Source of the DNA: Jaminaea rosea
Taxonomy: Eukaryota > Basidiomycota > Exobasidiomycetes > Microstromatales
Assembly: GCF_003144245.1 (NCBI RefSeq)
Contig: NW_020289975.1
Span: forward strand, 1,507,496-1,571,495
Direction of reading: 5' to 3'
DNA length: 64,000 nt
The position numbers were made by a program, and so were the translations under genes. The notes beneath the pieces are model-generated. The model searched no databases, was not told the origin of the DNA, and was given only the letters and a program-made list of their open reading frames with translations. Below, piece by piece: positions 32,913 through 43,400 of the stretch; position 1 is the first letter of the stretch; every line of letters begins with the position of its first letter.

Positions 32913-34355
32913 ATGATATCCCGCAGCGCAACACCAACAGGACAGTCGTCCTTCTGGTCTCGCTCATCCACACCGCCCGTCTCTGGCCGGCTGCATCCGG
33001 ATAACACCAACAGCCATCATGCTGCGAGCTCGTCCACGTCCTCAGTCGAAGCCGACTTCGTACTAGGCGTCACACGGTCGCGCACCCTCCTCTTCCTCTC
33101 CTACCGCGACTCTGTGCCTCGTTCGGGTGCTTCTCGCAGAGTACGGCGCCCCACCTCTGACATACCTAGACTGACTGATGGCTCACCAGCAGCGGGCGAT
33201 CCACTGGGCGCGTCGAGCAAGGGGAAGGGAAAGGGAAAAGCCAAAGCAGACAATGGTGGGGTCTACTTTGACTTCGATGATGAAGATGACATGCAACCGA
33301 GCAACAGCTCGCAAGGCTATCGAGACGACTACGAAGATGCAGAGCAGGGCGAAGCATCTGGCCTCCTCGACCCTACCCGCCCTTCAGTAGACGGGCATCG
33401 GCAACGCGACCACCTCTCCTTGGATATGGATGGGCCTTCTTCCTCCTCTTCGCATGCCACTCTCCCACCACGGTGGGTCGATGTATCCGACCAAATAGAC
33501 TCTATCCTCTCCTCCTCCCTGCCCAGCCAAATATCTACCCTCGATCGCCTACAAGCGAAGCACCTACTCCCCGGCTTTGTTGACCGCACCGCCGAGGAGA
33601 GGGAGATTGCCCGCCTACAAGGCGAGATTACTCGAGAGTTCTCCAAGTGTACGAAGATGATTGCTGGGCTAGCGCAGGATCTACAAAGGAAGATGCAGCT
33701 GCGTGGAGGTGCAGGAGGAATGACAAAGGAAGAGGCGATCTTGGCGAAGAATGTGCAGACTGCCTTGGCCCAGCGGGTGCAGTCTGCTAGTGGGCAGTTC
33801 AGGAAGAAGCAGACCAACTATATGCAACGTCTGAGGGGTCAGGATGTGAGGCATAGGGAGGTCATCGGTGAGCTGGGGCTGGGACCAAGGCAGGGAAAGG
33901 CGGGAAGTGTAGTCGGACAGGATGGGGGAGAAGAGCTGGCCGCGAGAGAGGACATGGAGCTTGGCCAACAGCACCTCTCCTCGCAGCCAGGCCAGCAGCA
34001 ACAACAGGACCTCCTGCTCATCGAGGGTGATCGCCAACAAAACCTAGGGGACGATGACATCAACCAGCGTCACAATGAAATCACACGCCTCGCCTCCTCC
34101 ATCGTCGAGCTCTCCCAGCTCTTCCAGGACCTACAAGGGCTCGTTCTGGATCAGGGCTCACTTGTGGATCGCATCGACTACAACATCGAGAGCATGGCAA
34201 GAGACATGGAAAGAGCGGATGAGGAGCTCAAGGTCGCTACGAGGACGCAGAGGCGGACGGGGAGAGGACAGTGCATCCTTTTCCTCATCCTGCTCTGTGC
34301 CCTTCTAGTGACGATTATCATCGTCAAGCCATTTTGGCGCTTCTTCTTCCCGTAG
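32913..34355 (+). CDS. TLG2: Qa-SNARE Tlg2 (syntaxin 16)
   Basis: A single exon of 480 residues. Tlg2 drives fusion of endosome-derived vesicles with the trans-Golgi network. The N-peptide that binds the SM protein Vps45 appears as RSRTLLFLSYRDS near residues 55-67. It usually stands at the very N-terminus, so here it is preceded by an extra ~54 Ser-rich residues. A Habc-type region follows (WVDVSDQIDSIL, then KHLLPGFVDRTAEEREI). The Qa-SNARE helix (RHNEITRLASSIVELSQLFQ, with a central DQG) leads into one C-terminal membrane anchor (CILFLILLCALLVTIIIV). The frame is open to an upstream ATG at 32805; I prefer 32913. Confidence 0.9.
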   Translation: MISRSATPTGQSSFWSRSSTPPVSGRLHPDNTNSHHAASSSTSSVEADFVLGVTRSRTLLFLSYRDSVPRSGASRRVRRPTSDIPRLTDGSPAAGDPLGASSKGKGKGKAKADNGGVYFDFDDEDDMQPSNSSQGYRDDYEDAEQGEASGLLDPTRPSVDGHRQRDHLSLDMDGPSSSSSHATLPPRWVDVSDQIDSILSSSLPSQISTLDRLQAKHLLPGFVDRTAEEREIARLQGEITREFSKCTKMIAGLAQDLQRKMQLRGGAGGMTKEEAILAKNVQTALAQRVQSASGQFRKKQTNYMQRLRGQDVRHREVIGELGLGPRQGKAGSVVGQDGGEELAAREDMELGQQHLSSQPGQQQQQDLLLIEGDRQQNLGDDDINQRHNEITRLASSIVELSQLFQDLQGLVLDQGSLVDRIDYNIESMARDMERADEELKVATRTQRRTGRGQCILFLILLCALLVTIIIVKPFWRFFFP

Positions 34356-34428
34356 CGGCGGAGAGCTTCGATGTTTGGTGTTGCTAATCATGCTGGTATT
34401 CGCAATTGGTATATATCCCTTGTCCTGC

Positions 34429-36024
34429 TTATGTTGTCACCGTCGCTGTCGAGGCCATTGTCGCCTCTCTCGCCTTCCTCGCCCGCCTAACCCACTCACT
34501 CTCAATACCCCTGTCGCCCGGCAAGGTAGATGACGATCCCGCCTGGTCCCTCGGCGTCGCTCCTCCGCCGCTCGAAGCAACAAGCAATGCCCTCAACTCC
34601 TCCGCGTCCCCGCCAAATCGGTCGAGCAAAAGGCTGGGCAGCGGCCGGCTCTGCTGCTTCTGGCGGCCATCTTGAGCGTGACGCCCTTGTGAGCGCGTGA
34701 TCGCAGGCAGAGCTGGGCTCGACCCGCTCGCAAAGAGCTTCTTCAGCTGTGCAGACGCTTCCGACTCCTCCTTGTGCACCTCCTGCCCGGCACTTCCCTT
34801 CTGCGCAGTGAGGAGGCGTTGAGTCATTTCCGTGTCGATGCGATCCAGGTAGGTGGAAGCCTCGTCTGTAGCACCAGCGGCGGCGGTGTTGCTCGAGATT
34901 GGCGCCGCTGCTTGCCTCGAGGCGCTCGTCGCAAGATATTCAAGCGGGTCCCCCTCCCTCCCCAGCGGCAGCAATCGCTCAAAGTCGTGCTCCAGCCACA
35001 CTTCTCTCGCAGCGGCAGCCGCTGTGCCTGGTCCTGAGTTGGCATCATCCCAATCGTCCTCATCCCTCCTCCTCACAAGGGATGTCCCTGGACCAAAATT
35101 GACAAAGGGCCACGAACCACATGCATGCGCTTGAATTGCCCTGCTGCTCCCGCCTGCAGAGGCCCCTTGAGTTGTGGAGGCGGCTACTGCTGCCGGCTTC
35201 AGGCTGGCGAGGTACGCCGGCAATCCGGTTAGAGGCTTCCAGAGGGCTTCGTCCCGTCCCCCTCCTCCTGTAGCTTGATCTGTCGTCCCTACCTGCCCAC
35301 TATGAGCAGGCGCGCTCGGTTGCCCTCCTCCGCCGCTTGCCGCTCCTGCTCCAGCCTCCGCTCCCTGCCCTATCCCGCTGTTCCACGCAGCCGCCTCAGC
35401 AAGAAAGACGCGACTGACCTGGACGTGATGAGGTAGTAAGGCACGCGGATGCGTGTTCGGAGGTCGTGGCTCTATCGGTCTGCCGAGCGGGTAGGAGATG
35501 TGCTGCTCTGAGGGGAGTGGATCGTCTGCTCCTCCATAAGCGGAAGAGTGGGTCGGGAGGAGCGAGGGCCGGATGTAGATGTCTGCGTGATGCGGGTGTC
35601 AGTCTGAAATGTAGATTGTCTGTGGTCGCAGGCTCGCCTGCTCACCTTCATGATCCCAACCCCACGCATCTTCGTCACCATCGCGTCCCCAGGCGTGCCC
35701 CCTCTTGCCAGTCACCCCTGCCCCACCTCTTGCCTCGACAGCCCTCTCGAGTGTCTCACGCTTATGCCTAGCCAGCACTCCTTGATCAGCATACGTAGAT
35801 GGAAAGCGACCGGAAGATGGAGCATAGGAAGAGACGTGGCTGCTACCTGAGGCAACGCCTTCTGCTTCCTCTAGCGCAACCTGAGAGATGCGCTGTGTTG
35901 ATGGACCGGAGGAGGCGTTTACCGTGAAGGGCTGAGAGGGGAGATGAGTGCCATTGTAGAGATTGATGGAGTGTGATGGCCCAGGAAGTCGATGCGAGTG
36001 AGTGAGGCGGACATCAGATGGCAT
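34429..36024 (-). CDS. Unrecognised 510-residue protein
   Basis: Two exons on the minus strand, 36024-35646 and 35582-34429, meet with good signals (GTGAGC donor, CAG acceptor) and restore one frame across an Asp codon. No membrane segment or known motif is seen. Compact, probably conserved patches are PSLLPTHSSAYGGADDPLP, HHVQVSRVFLAEAAAWNSG, LWKPLTGLPAYLASLKPA, GSWPFVNFGPGTSLVRRRDE and VWLEHDFERLLPLGREGDP. Between them lie disordered Ala/Gly/Ser stretches, and the C-terminus is basic (EWVRRARKAREA). It shares a 226-bp promoter region with the snRNP gene and ends 73 bp from TLG2. I make no functional claim. Confidence 0.7.
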
Positions 36025-36250
36025 GCTGTGGTGTTGAGGAGCGAAAGGACAAAAGTCGAGGGACGTGAGTGTTGGTTGCCTCGAGCTGGTGATGCAGCCA
36101 GGGCGGAGAGCGAGCAAGTCGACGGACGGAGTGAGCCACGTGGTTGGCGATGCAGCGCCGCTCCCTCTCTCTCTCCGCGTTGATCTGGTCCGCTGATGAA
36201 CTCCCCATCTTCTTGTCCTCAAAGCCAATAATCTAGCGACGACGACGATC
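36025..36250. promoter_or_regulatory. Divergent promoter, unknown gene / snRNP gene
   Basis: 226 bp between divergent ATGs. Nothing specific recognised. Confidence 0.35.
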
Positions 36251-37180
36251 ATGGCGGATGTAGAGACGGCAGCGGCAGCAGTGCCAGCCACAGCTCAGCC
36301 AGCTCAAGCCTCAACATCTGCTTCACCAGCCCCACCGCCGTCTGGGGATGACCCTTCGGCCACCTCGACGGTGTACATCAAGAACCTCAATGAGAAGGTC
36401 AAGTTGGACATCCTCAAGACGTCCCTGAATTCCCTCTTCTCCGTCTATGGGCACGTCTTGGGGATAACGGCGCATGGCAATCTTCGCATGCGGGGCCAGG
36501 CTTTCGTGGCATTCGATGATGTAGAGGTGGCCAAGAAGGCTGTGAAAGAGGTCAATGGGTTCCCACTCTATGGAAAGGCAATGGTGAGCAGCGCCGAGCA
36601 CCCGTGGAATTGCCTGTCGCTGTGGAGATTTCTGACGCCCTGGCACCCTCGCCTTGAATTTCTCATCCTCCTTCTCTCCTGCCAGCAACTGTCCTTCGCC
36701 AAAACCCGCTCAGACTCGGTCGTCTTGCACCAGCATTCAGGCGACTCCTCCTGTCCTGACTTTCAATCCCACAAGTCTGAGCGCCAAAGACGCAAGGAAG
36801 AGCGCAAAGCCGCAGATGCAGCAACCAATGCAGCCAATGCAGGATCAAAGCGCAAAGCCCCCGACGGCGGGGTTAGTGCGAATGGAGAGCCTGTCCCGAA
36901 GAAGGCAGCACAACTACCGGACGAGTATCTCCCTCCCAACCCTATCCTCTTTATTCAGAATCTACCCAGCGAGGATCCGCCTACGAGGGAGGTGCTGGAA
37001 CCCCTCTTTGCTGCTTATGAGGGGTTGCAGGACGTGAGGATGATCCCAGGGCGCAACGTCGCATTTGTGGAGTATGCGAATGAGGGGTTGGCTGCTCGGG
37101 CGAGAGAGGGATTGAACGGGAGGAAGATTAGGGAGACAGATGAGCAGGGGATCAAGATCACCTTTGCAAGGGCGCAGTAG
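36251..37180 (+). CDS. U1A/U2B''-type snRNP protein with two RRMs
   Basis: Two exons, 36251-36583 and 36686-37180, give 275 residues. The first RRM has RNP2 (VYIKNL), the helix VKLDILKTSLNSLF and RNP1 (MRGQAFVAF). It resumes after the intron as QLSFAKTRSDSVV, a hallmark of U1A, U2B'' and insect SNF. A basic linker (KSERQRRKEERKA) leads to the second RRM (ILFIQNLPSEDPPTREVL, RNVAFVEY), which ends the protein. It should bind a stem-loop of U1 and/or U2 snRNA. One protein may serve both, but sequence alone cannot separate the two names. The 102-nt intron is a multiple of three and stop-free, which hides it from simple frame calling. Confidence 0.92.
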   Translation: MADVETAAAAVPATAQPAQASTSASPAPPPSGDDPSATSTVYIKNLNEKVKLDILKTSLNSLFSVYGHVLGITAHGNLRMRGQAFVAFDDVEVAKKAVKEVNGFPLYGKAMVSSAEHPWNCLSLWRFLTPWHPRLEFLILLLSCQQLSFAKTRSDSVVLHQHSGDSSCPDFQSHKSERQRRKEERKAADAATNAANAGSKRKAPDGGVSANGEPVPKKAAQLPDEYLPPNPILFIQNLPSEDPPTREVLEPLFAAYEGLQDVRMIPGRNVAFVEYANEGLAARAREGLNGRKIRETDEQGIKITFARAQ

Positions 37181-37342
37181 ACGTGGGAAGGGCAGCAAGG
37201 AGTCAAGTGGGGAAACGGGAGGGGATCACGCCCTCGTGTACTACTAGCTGCGGTCTATTCAATCTATCATCTTTCGTACAAGTACATGGACATGGTGACG
37301 CAGTGATCTGTGCGACGCTCGATCAGTGGAGGTTCCCTCCAA

Positions 37343-38070
37343 TCAGCCAGCGACGGCCTTGATGCCCGTCGTGCTCTCCACTACTCTGCGAATCCACTCC
37401 ATCTCGCCCTCCTCTGCGGCGCCATCAGCAGGCGCAGGAGGTGGCACGAGTCTGTGTATCCTCTTGACCTTTTCCCAGTCGGTCACTGCATCGCTATGGC
37501 TACTGTCGCTAATGCCAAGCGCATCGAGTCCTTTCGGGTCGAGATCCCCCTCTACCAGGGTGGTGAGCTGTTCCAAGACTCTCTCGCGAGAATGCTCCGA
37601 GGAGCTAGATGAGCAGAGTCGGACAACGACGAGCGAGGATGAAGTAGCGCTGAGACCGACGTTTTTGAGCGAGTCGGAGATCTGGATGTTTAAGAGGGCA
37701 ATGGTCGATGAGCGACTTCATGAGAAGCCTTTCTCTACCTCGCGATTGGCGCACTCACATTGCCCCCTGGCCACAGCACCCACATAACCTCGGTGCTCCA
37801 GGCCCTCGTCTTCATCTCTCCCCTTTCCCTGGCCATGATAGCCTGCACGGCTGCATTGACGACCTGCTTGCGTGAAACTACCAGGCTCGCATCGAGAAAG
37901 GCGTACGAAGAGAGGTCCTCAGCGGTGATCGAAGATGGGAAGGATGGGTCCGGCTTTCCTGAGCGGAGAGAGGAAAGGATTGTGGAGACGTTGCGCACAT
38001 TGTGGAGAAGGGAGAGATGTAATGTGTCGCCGCCTGATGAGGACAGGAAGGGAAAGGTGTGCGTCTCCAT
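37343..38070 (-). CDS. CGI121: EKC/KEOPS complex subunit Cgi121 (TPRKB)
   Basis: Two exons on the minus strand, 38070-37759 and 37681-37343, give 216 residues. Cgi121 binds tRNA and the Bud32 kinase in KEOPS, which makes t6A37 in ANN-decoding tRNAs. Family signs are the N-terminal LHLSLLHNVRN, FLDASLVVSRKQVVNAAVQA, the RAWSTEVMWVLWPGGNISDS junction formed by splicing, and LVVVRLCSSS. It shares a short 184-bp divergent gap with MRS6. Frames upstream of the start ATG run into the neighbour and are ignored. Confidence 0.9.
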
Positions 38071-38254
38071 GGCGATTGGGAGATGGATGAGGGAGGGCAA
38101 GATGGCAAGGAGGCAAAGTGTTGGATCTCTCGATTCGATTGCTGGTTCCGGCCTCGACTTTTGCAGCAAAATCAAGAGGGTCCGAGCGCGGCTTGGCTTT
38201 CTTTCTCTTTGCTTTTTATCTCCTCCCCACCTCACTATTCAACACTCTTCCTCG
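38071..38254. promoter_or_regulatory. Divergent promoter, CGI121 / MRS6
   Basis: 184 bp between divergent ATGs. A CT-rich run lies just before the MRS6 start. Confidence 0.4.
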
Positions 38255-40165
38255 ATGATGGCGCAAGAGGGCGACGAGAACGCCTACACCCACCTCATCC
38301 TCGGGACTTCCCTGGCCCTTTCCATCCTGTCGGCCTCCCTCTGCCAAACGCGGAATACCCGCGTCCTTCAGGTGGACGCCAACGACTACTATGGTGGCCC
38401 CAATGCCTCTCTGACGCTCAAGCAGCTCGAGGACTACTTGGCCGGGCTGCCCAGCTCGAGTCAAGCACGAATGACATTTCCTGCCTTTGATGCTCAAGGT
38501 CAGGCAAAGGAGATCCCATCTCAGCTTGCAGCGCTGGATAGGCATTACAGTCTTTCCCTCACGCCTGCCCTCCTCGCTGCTCATGGCCCCGCGTTGGACG
38601 CTCTTGTTAGATCCAAGGTGGCAAACTATGCGACCTTCAGGCTGCTCCAACGGACGGCTGTCTACGATGGCTACAGCGCTGAGGCATCGTCGTCACAGTC
38701 TTCTCGGTTGCGTCCGGTGCCCTCGAGCAAAGAAGACGTCTTCAAAACGCCGGCGACGGTCCTGTCCCTCTTGGACAAGCGCAAACTCATGAAGTTGCTT
38801 CAGTGGTGCGCGACAGCGTCCCTTGACGACAGATACACAGGCGAAGAGAGTGGAGACGACCCGACTCTCGCTGCAGCTCTTGCGTCGCCCAATCTCCACT
38901 CCTTCCTCGAAGCTCAGCAACGTCTGTCTCCCTCCCTCTCCACGGCAATAGCCTACGGTCTCTGCCACTCTCCTGACGCCCGCTCAGAGCCATGTCTCCC
39001 CGCGTTGAAGAGGTTGCAGACGCACCTACGCTCTACGGGCAAGTATGGAAACGCTGCGTACCTCGTAGCTCAGTATGGTGGAGCAGGGGAGCTGGTCCAG
39101 GGCTATGCACGAGCGGCTGCCGTCGGTGGTGCGACGTTCGTGTTGGGGAGGAGAGTAGAGAAGTGTGAGAGGAAGGATGGTCAGGACGTCTACGATGTCA
39201 GAGTGCAAGGAGTTGATGAGACATTCAGATGTGGGAAGGTGGTGGGCACTAAAAGAGATCTCACGAGACTCGGGCTCCACGCAGGGCCCAGCAGAACCGC
39301 TGCGGAGGCGACGACTTCTACGTCAACGCTGCAGGGTCTGCTCATTCTGGATCGAGGCGTACAGATGCCCTCATCCGCCGCAACAGAGACGAGTTCAAAC
39401 GATGCTGATGAACCACAAAAGCCAGAACCGCCAATCGAAACGGCCCTCATCGTCTTCCCTCCTCATTCCCTGGCCCTCGGCGACAGCAAGGATGACACGA
39501 GCCCAGTCACTGTCACGGCTCTCGTTCTAGGCGAAGGCACTTTCTGCTGCCCGAAGGGACAGTACGTCGTGCAGATCACTGCTGCGGGCCTGCCTGCTGA
39601 GTCGCAAGGCCAAGCCAGCAGGCTGTTCGACGCGGCTAAGCAGGCTGTTCTAGGGTTGGCGAGCGAAAGTGAGGTCGAGTGGAAGAAGGAGCGGAGCGAG
39701 GGTGCAGGACACGTGGGCGGCGGAGTGTCAGGATCACCAGCCGGGGCTGAAGCGATCCTACCGCTCATGGAAGCCTTCTGGCTCTCAGTGGACGATGATC
39801 AAGAGGAAATCATCGAAGTGCTAGACGCAGCCACTCCCACATCGAGCCTCGCACCGACGACGACCTCAGCAGGTCTTTCACTGCTCTCGACCACCCTAGA
39901 GTCCTCCACGAACCAGGCAGAGTCCCTCTTCTACTCGCTCCACGGCATCCTCACGCCGCCATACCCGGACGCTACGGCACAGCGCAAGCGTGGCGGAAGG
40001 AGAAGAAGAGATCCGGCTGAGTATCGTGGAAGAGCGGGGGCGGGGCCTGAGGATGAGGAGGACGAAGGCGAGGGCAGAGAAAGGGAGGAAGACAAGGAGG
40101 ATGAGGGGCCACTCTTCTTTCCGGTAGAGCAAAAGAGAGGCGACGATGAGGAAGAGGAAGCATGA
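38255..40165 (+). CDS. MRS6: Rab escort protein (Rab geranylgeranyltransferase component A)
   Basis: A single exon of 636 residues. Rab escort protein presents new Rab GTPases to geranylgeranyltransferase II and delivers them to membranes. The GDI/REP fold is shown by HLILGTSLALSILSASLC, VLQVDANDYYGGPNASLTL, a middle helical block with YGLCHSPD, and YLVAQYGGAGELVQGYARAAAVGGATFVLG. The dinucleotide-like motif at the start is weaker than the usual GTGLxES form, reading GTSLALS. The C-terminus is strongly acidic and basic (repeated Glu, Asp and Arg), and the end is probably disordered. The frame is open upstream into the CGI121 promoter; the paired ATGs at 38255 and 38258 are the natural start. 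Confidence 0.88.
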   Translation: MMAQEGDENAYTHLILGTSLALSILSASLCQTRNTRVLQVDANDYYGGPNASLTLKQLEDYLAGLPSSSQARMTFPAFDAQGQAKEIPSQLAALDRHYSLSLTPALLAAHGPALDALVRSKVANYATFRLLQRTAVYDGYSAEASSSQSSRLRPVPSSKEDVFKTPATVLSLLDKRKLMKLLQWCATASLDDRYTGEESGDDPTLAAALASPNLHSFLEAQQRLSPSLSTAIAYGLCHSPDARSEPCLPALKRLQTHLRSTGKYGNAAYLVAQYGGAGELVQGYARAAAVGGATFVLGRRVEKCERKDGQDVYDVRVQGVDETFRCGKVVGTKRDLTRLGLHAGPSRTAAEATTSTSTLQGLLILDRGVQMPSSAATETSSNDADEPQKPEPPIETALIVFPPHSLALGDSKDDTSPVTVTALVLGEGTFCCPKGQYVVQITAAGLPAESQGQASRLFDAAKQAVLGLASESEVEWKKERSEGAGHVGGGVSGSPAGAEAILPLMEAFWLSVDDDQEEIIEVLDAATPTSSLAPTTTSAGLSLLSTTLESSTNQAESLFYSLHGILTPPYPDATAQRKRGGRRRRDPAEYRGRAGAGPEDEEDEGEGREREEDKEDEGPLFFPVEQKRGDDEEEEA

Positions 40166-40490
40166 CGGGGAGAGTTCTACTGTACTGAATACCAGCTCAG
40201 CCCAATTCCATTGCTGCAAGCACGATCAAAGGGCGGGGATGGATGCTAAATGATCATAGATTGGATCGAGGCGAGATCGAGAAGTTATACGAAACAAAGA
40301 GCGTAAGAGCGAGGGAGAAGCAAAATGAAGAAACAAGAGACGGGCGACCAGGCGCCAGAATTTGAACAAGGGTAGGTGTGATGAATCGAAGGTAGGGAGC
40401 ACGGTGCGATGGGTCTGCTTGAATGCTAGTAATACAATGATGAGTCTCTGGAACTGCGTCTGTCCGGGATCTTTCTACTCTGACTCTACT
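40166..40490. other. Convergent spacer, MRS6 / TEA factor
   Basis: 325 bp of 3' flanks, AT-richer than the coding sequence. No gene or RNA recognised. Confidence 0.4.
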
Positions 40491-43400
40491 CTAGTGCGCC
40501 GCAGCCTCGTCGCGGGGTACGGTTGCGCCGATCCCCTGAAGCAGGTTGTCAATGAAGGCCTTCGTCTCGGCGTCGTCCTCGCCGCCCGACATTGAGCTCC
40601 CGAAAGAGTCGTTGGCCATGGCGTTGGGAGCCAAGCCGCCCGAGGCAACACTGTTGTCCGGGTCGAAGGTGAGGCCCAAAGAGCCACCCAACCCGCCACC
40701 AGTGCCACCGTTGCCGCTCTGCTCAAGCCCGAAGTTGCTCATGGTAGACATCATGTCCGCTGGGAGCGGTGAAGGGAAGCTAGGTGCCATGGGCGAAGCG
40801 AACTCGTGGAGCCCTTGCGCGGCCGAGTTAGCCCAAGCGCGACTGAGTCGCTCGCCCTGAGCTCGCGCCTCATCGTCAGACAAGGGCGCAGGAGGCGCCA
40901 GTGGGGTGCCAACGAGGGCATGCGCCGGCGTGAGGGGCGAGTGCATAGCCTGACGCTGCATAGCGCCCCAGGCGAAGGCGTTCGGGCTCACAGCCGCGTT
41001 CGGGCTGGCGCTGATGGTACGCATGGGGTTGGTTGTGGGCGGAATGTTGAGCATGAGGTTGGGCTTCGTCTGTGAGAGGCCGCGCTTCCTCAACAGGGTG
41101 GGGCCTGAATGGCTCGACGTAGAGGGCAGGGCCGAGGTTGGGAGAGGGGCGGAGGCGGGAGCCTGAAGGAAGCCCTGATGTTGCTGCTGGCGTTGTACTT
41201 GCTGATGCTGAGGAGGTGCGGCCATCGAGTAGTTGGCAAACTGCTGCTGCGGCGTAGGGGCAATGCGCTGTGCCGGCTCGGAGACGAGGGAAACGATGGG
41301 GCGGCCAGGCTTGCCACCGAGAGCCTCGACGCACTCGAGCTCCCAGGCGATGACCAGCACAACGTCACCGATGGTGCTACCGGGGCTGACGCGAGCGGCG
41401 GCGTGCTCGGGAAGGAGGCGAGCACCGTCCTCTTGCGGGGCAGACCCGGCGTCGACGAGCTCCTGGATGATGGTCACACCAGATACGGCCATTCCCAACG
41501 CGGCACGCTCAGAGGGCTCCTTGCAGAAGGACTGACGAGCATTGCGGCCCCGGTAGACGTGCACTGGGTGATTGCGGCTAAGGAAGTCTGCCCAGAAGTC
41601 CGTGGCAAACGGCGCTTGGTGGACAAAGCGGTGCTTGCCAGGCATGGGGGAGCCGGGCATCTGGTCTGAGCCATTGCGGCCCGGAGGCGAGATGCGTCGG
41701 GGGGCATCCAGGGGCTCGACGAGGGAAAGTACGCGCTTACCGTGGGAGTAGACGGTGGTGACCGAGGTGAGCTGCGACTCGGTGTTGCTGGTGAGGGACA
41801 GCTGTGTAGAGAAGCGATCGAACTTGGGGAGCATGACGTCTTGACGCGGGATTGACATGGGTACCTGCACATGCAGGAACTGGCAGGGCAGGCGCTGGAA
41901 CATCTCGTTCATGCGCGGGAAGCGGTACGGACCCAGGCGGGGAATGTCGAGGGGTACTGTAGGCAGGGCCATCTCACCGTGCTCGAGCGTTGTGTAGAGG
42001 TGCACGTCGTCCGAGTCGGAGCAGTGAGCCCACATGGAAAAGGTCGCCGGCACGATGGGGCAAGGTGTCGTGCTGGTGGTGTTCAGGCGGTCGAATTGGG
42101 CAGTGAGGGGCGTCGAGATGGGCGAAGGGCCCAGTTGCTGCTGTTGCGGGTAAGGGGAGTAAGGCGACAGGAGGCCAGACTGGGGGCTGTCCGTCAGGAG
42201 AGGGTTGGGCCCACCAAGTCCACCGTAGCCGTAGCCGGCCAAGGTCTGAGCGTACATCATTCCGCCAGCGGGCATGTAGAAGTCCTCCTCTGTGACGGGC
42301 TCAGCAATGAGGTGCTGGAACTCCGGGTCGTCCTTCTTGATGTTTTTGAGCACCTGGATATGGCTCGAGACCTGCTTGCGCGTGCGCATCTTGCCGGTCT
42401 TGCGCTCGATGTAGTCGGCGATGAGCTCGTTGCGTCCGCATGGCTTGCCGTTGACGAGGACTTTGCGCCTGCCGAGCTTGGGAATCAGACGCAGAGCCTC
42501 CCAGAAGGCGACCTCAACGTCATCGGGCCAGACTTCGCCGTTCTTGTTGAGGATCGGTGATGACTTAGCAAAGCCCGTGATGGTGGGTGAGGCAGACTTT
42601 GGCGGCGTCGGGTAGTCGCCGTGCGAAAGGCTCCGCATCATATTGTTGGCGGTCAGACGGTTCATGCCGGGGGATCCGGCGTGGATGTCCATGGAGGAGC
42701 GACGTGATCGCTCGCTAGCCAGGGAGAGGGTTGAGGCGCATGATGATGAGCCGCCGGTCGACGGGGTCTGCATCGTCGTCGAGGCATTGGAGAGACGGTG
42801 GCCGCCAAGGAAAGGCTGAACCTGGTGGACCGGTCGCTGCGGTGTCTCAAAGGCCAGCGTCGCGGTGTCAGCGATGAGCGGGCTGTGACCCACGCTCTTG
42901 CAAAGGCGCTCCGAGGGATCGCTGCCGTCAGTAGGGGCAAGACGGTGACGCTTGGCAGTGGTGACTGCAGCAGCGTGGGCGGCCTGATCGGACTGCCCGT
43001 CTCCCGACATGCTGACAGTGAGCCTAGGTGGCGACATGAGGAACTCGGAAGGGTCTTGGTTCGTGAAAGAGGTCATAAAGTCAAAGTCATCCGTGGCGGT
43101 GTTGCCGGAACTGGTGCCCGTGGAGAGGATGGATGAGTTCGTTGCGCTGTTGGTGCCGCTGCTCTGTGAGTCAAGGAAGGCTTGCGAGAAGAAGGCGAGG
43201 TCAAGGTCGCGAGAAGACGAGCCAGCCGTAGGCATGAGAGCCTGGACACTGTGCCTCCTCGATGAAGTCGAGTCCGTCCTGCCATGACCGCTGCGCTTCT
43301 GCTGATTCATGAAGTCGAGTGCTGATGCCAGAGAACCCGGGTCCTGCTGCTGCTGCTGCTGCTGCTGCTGGCTGGTCATCTGGTGCTGCTGTTGCTGTTG

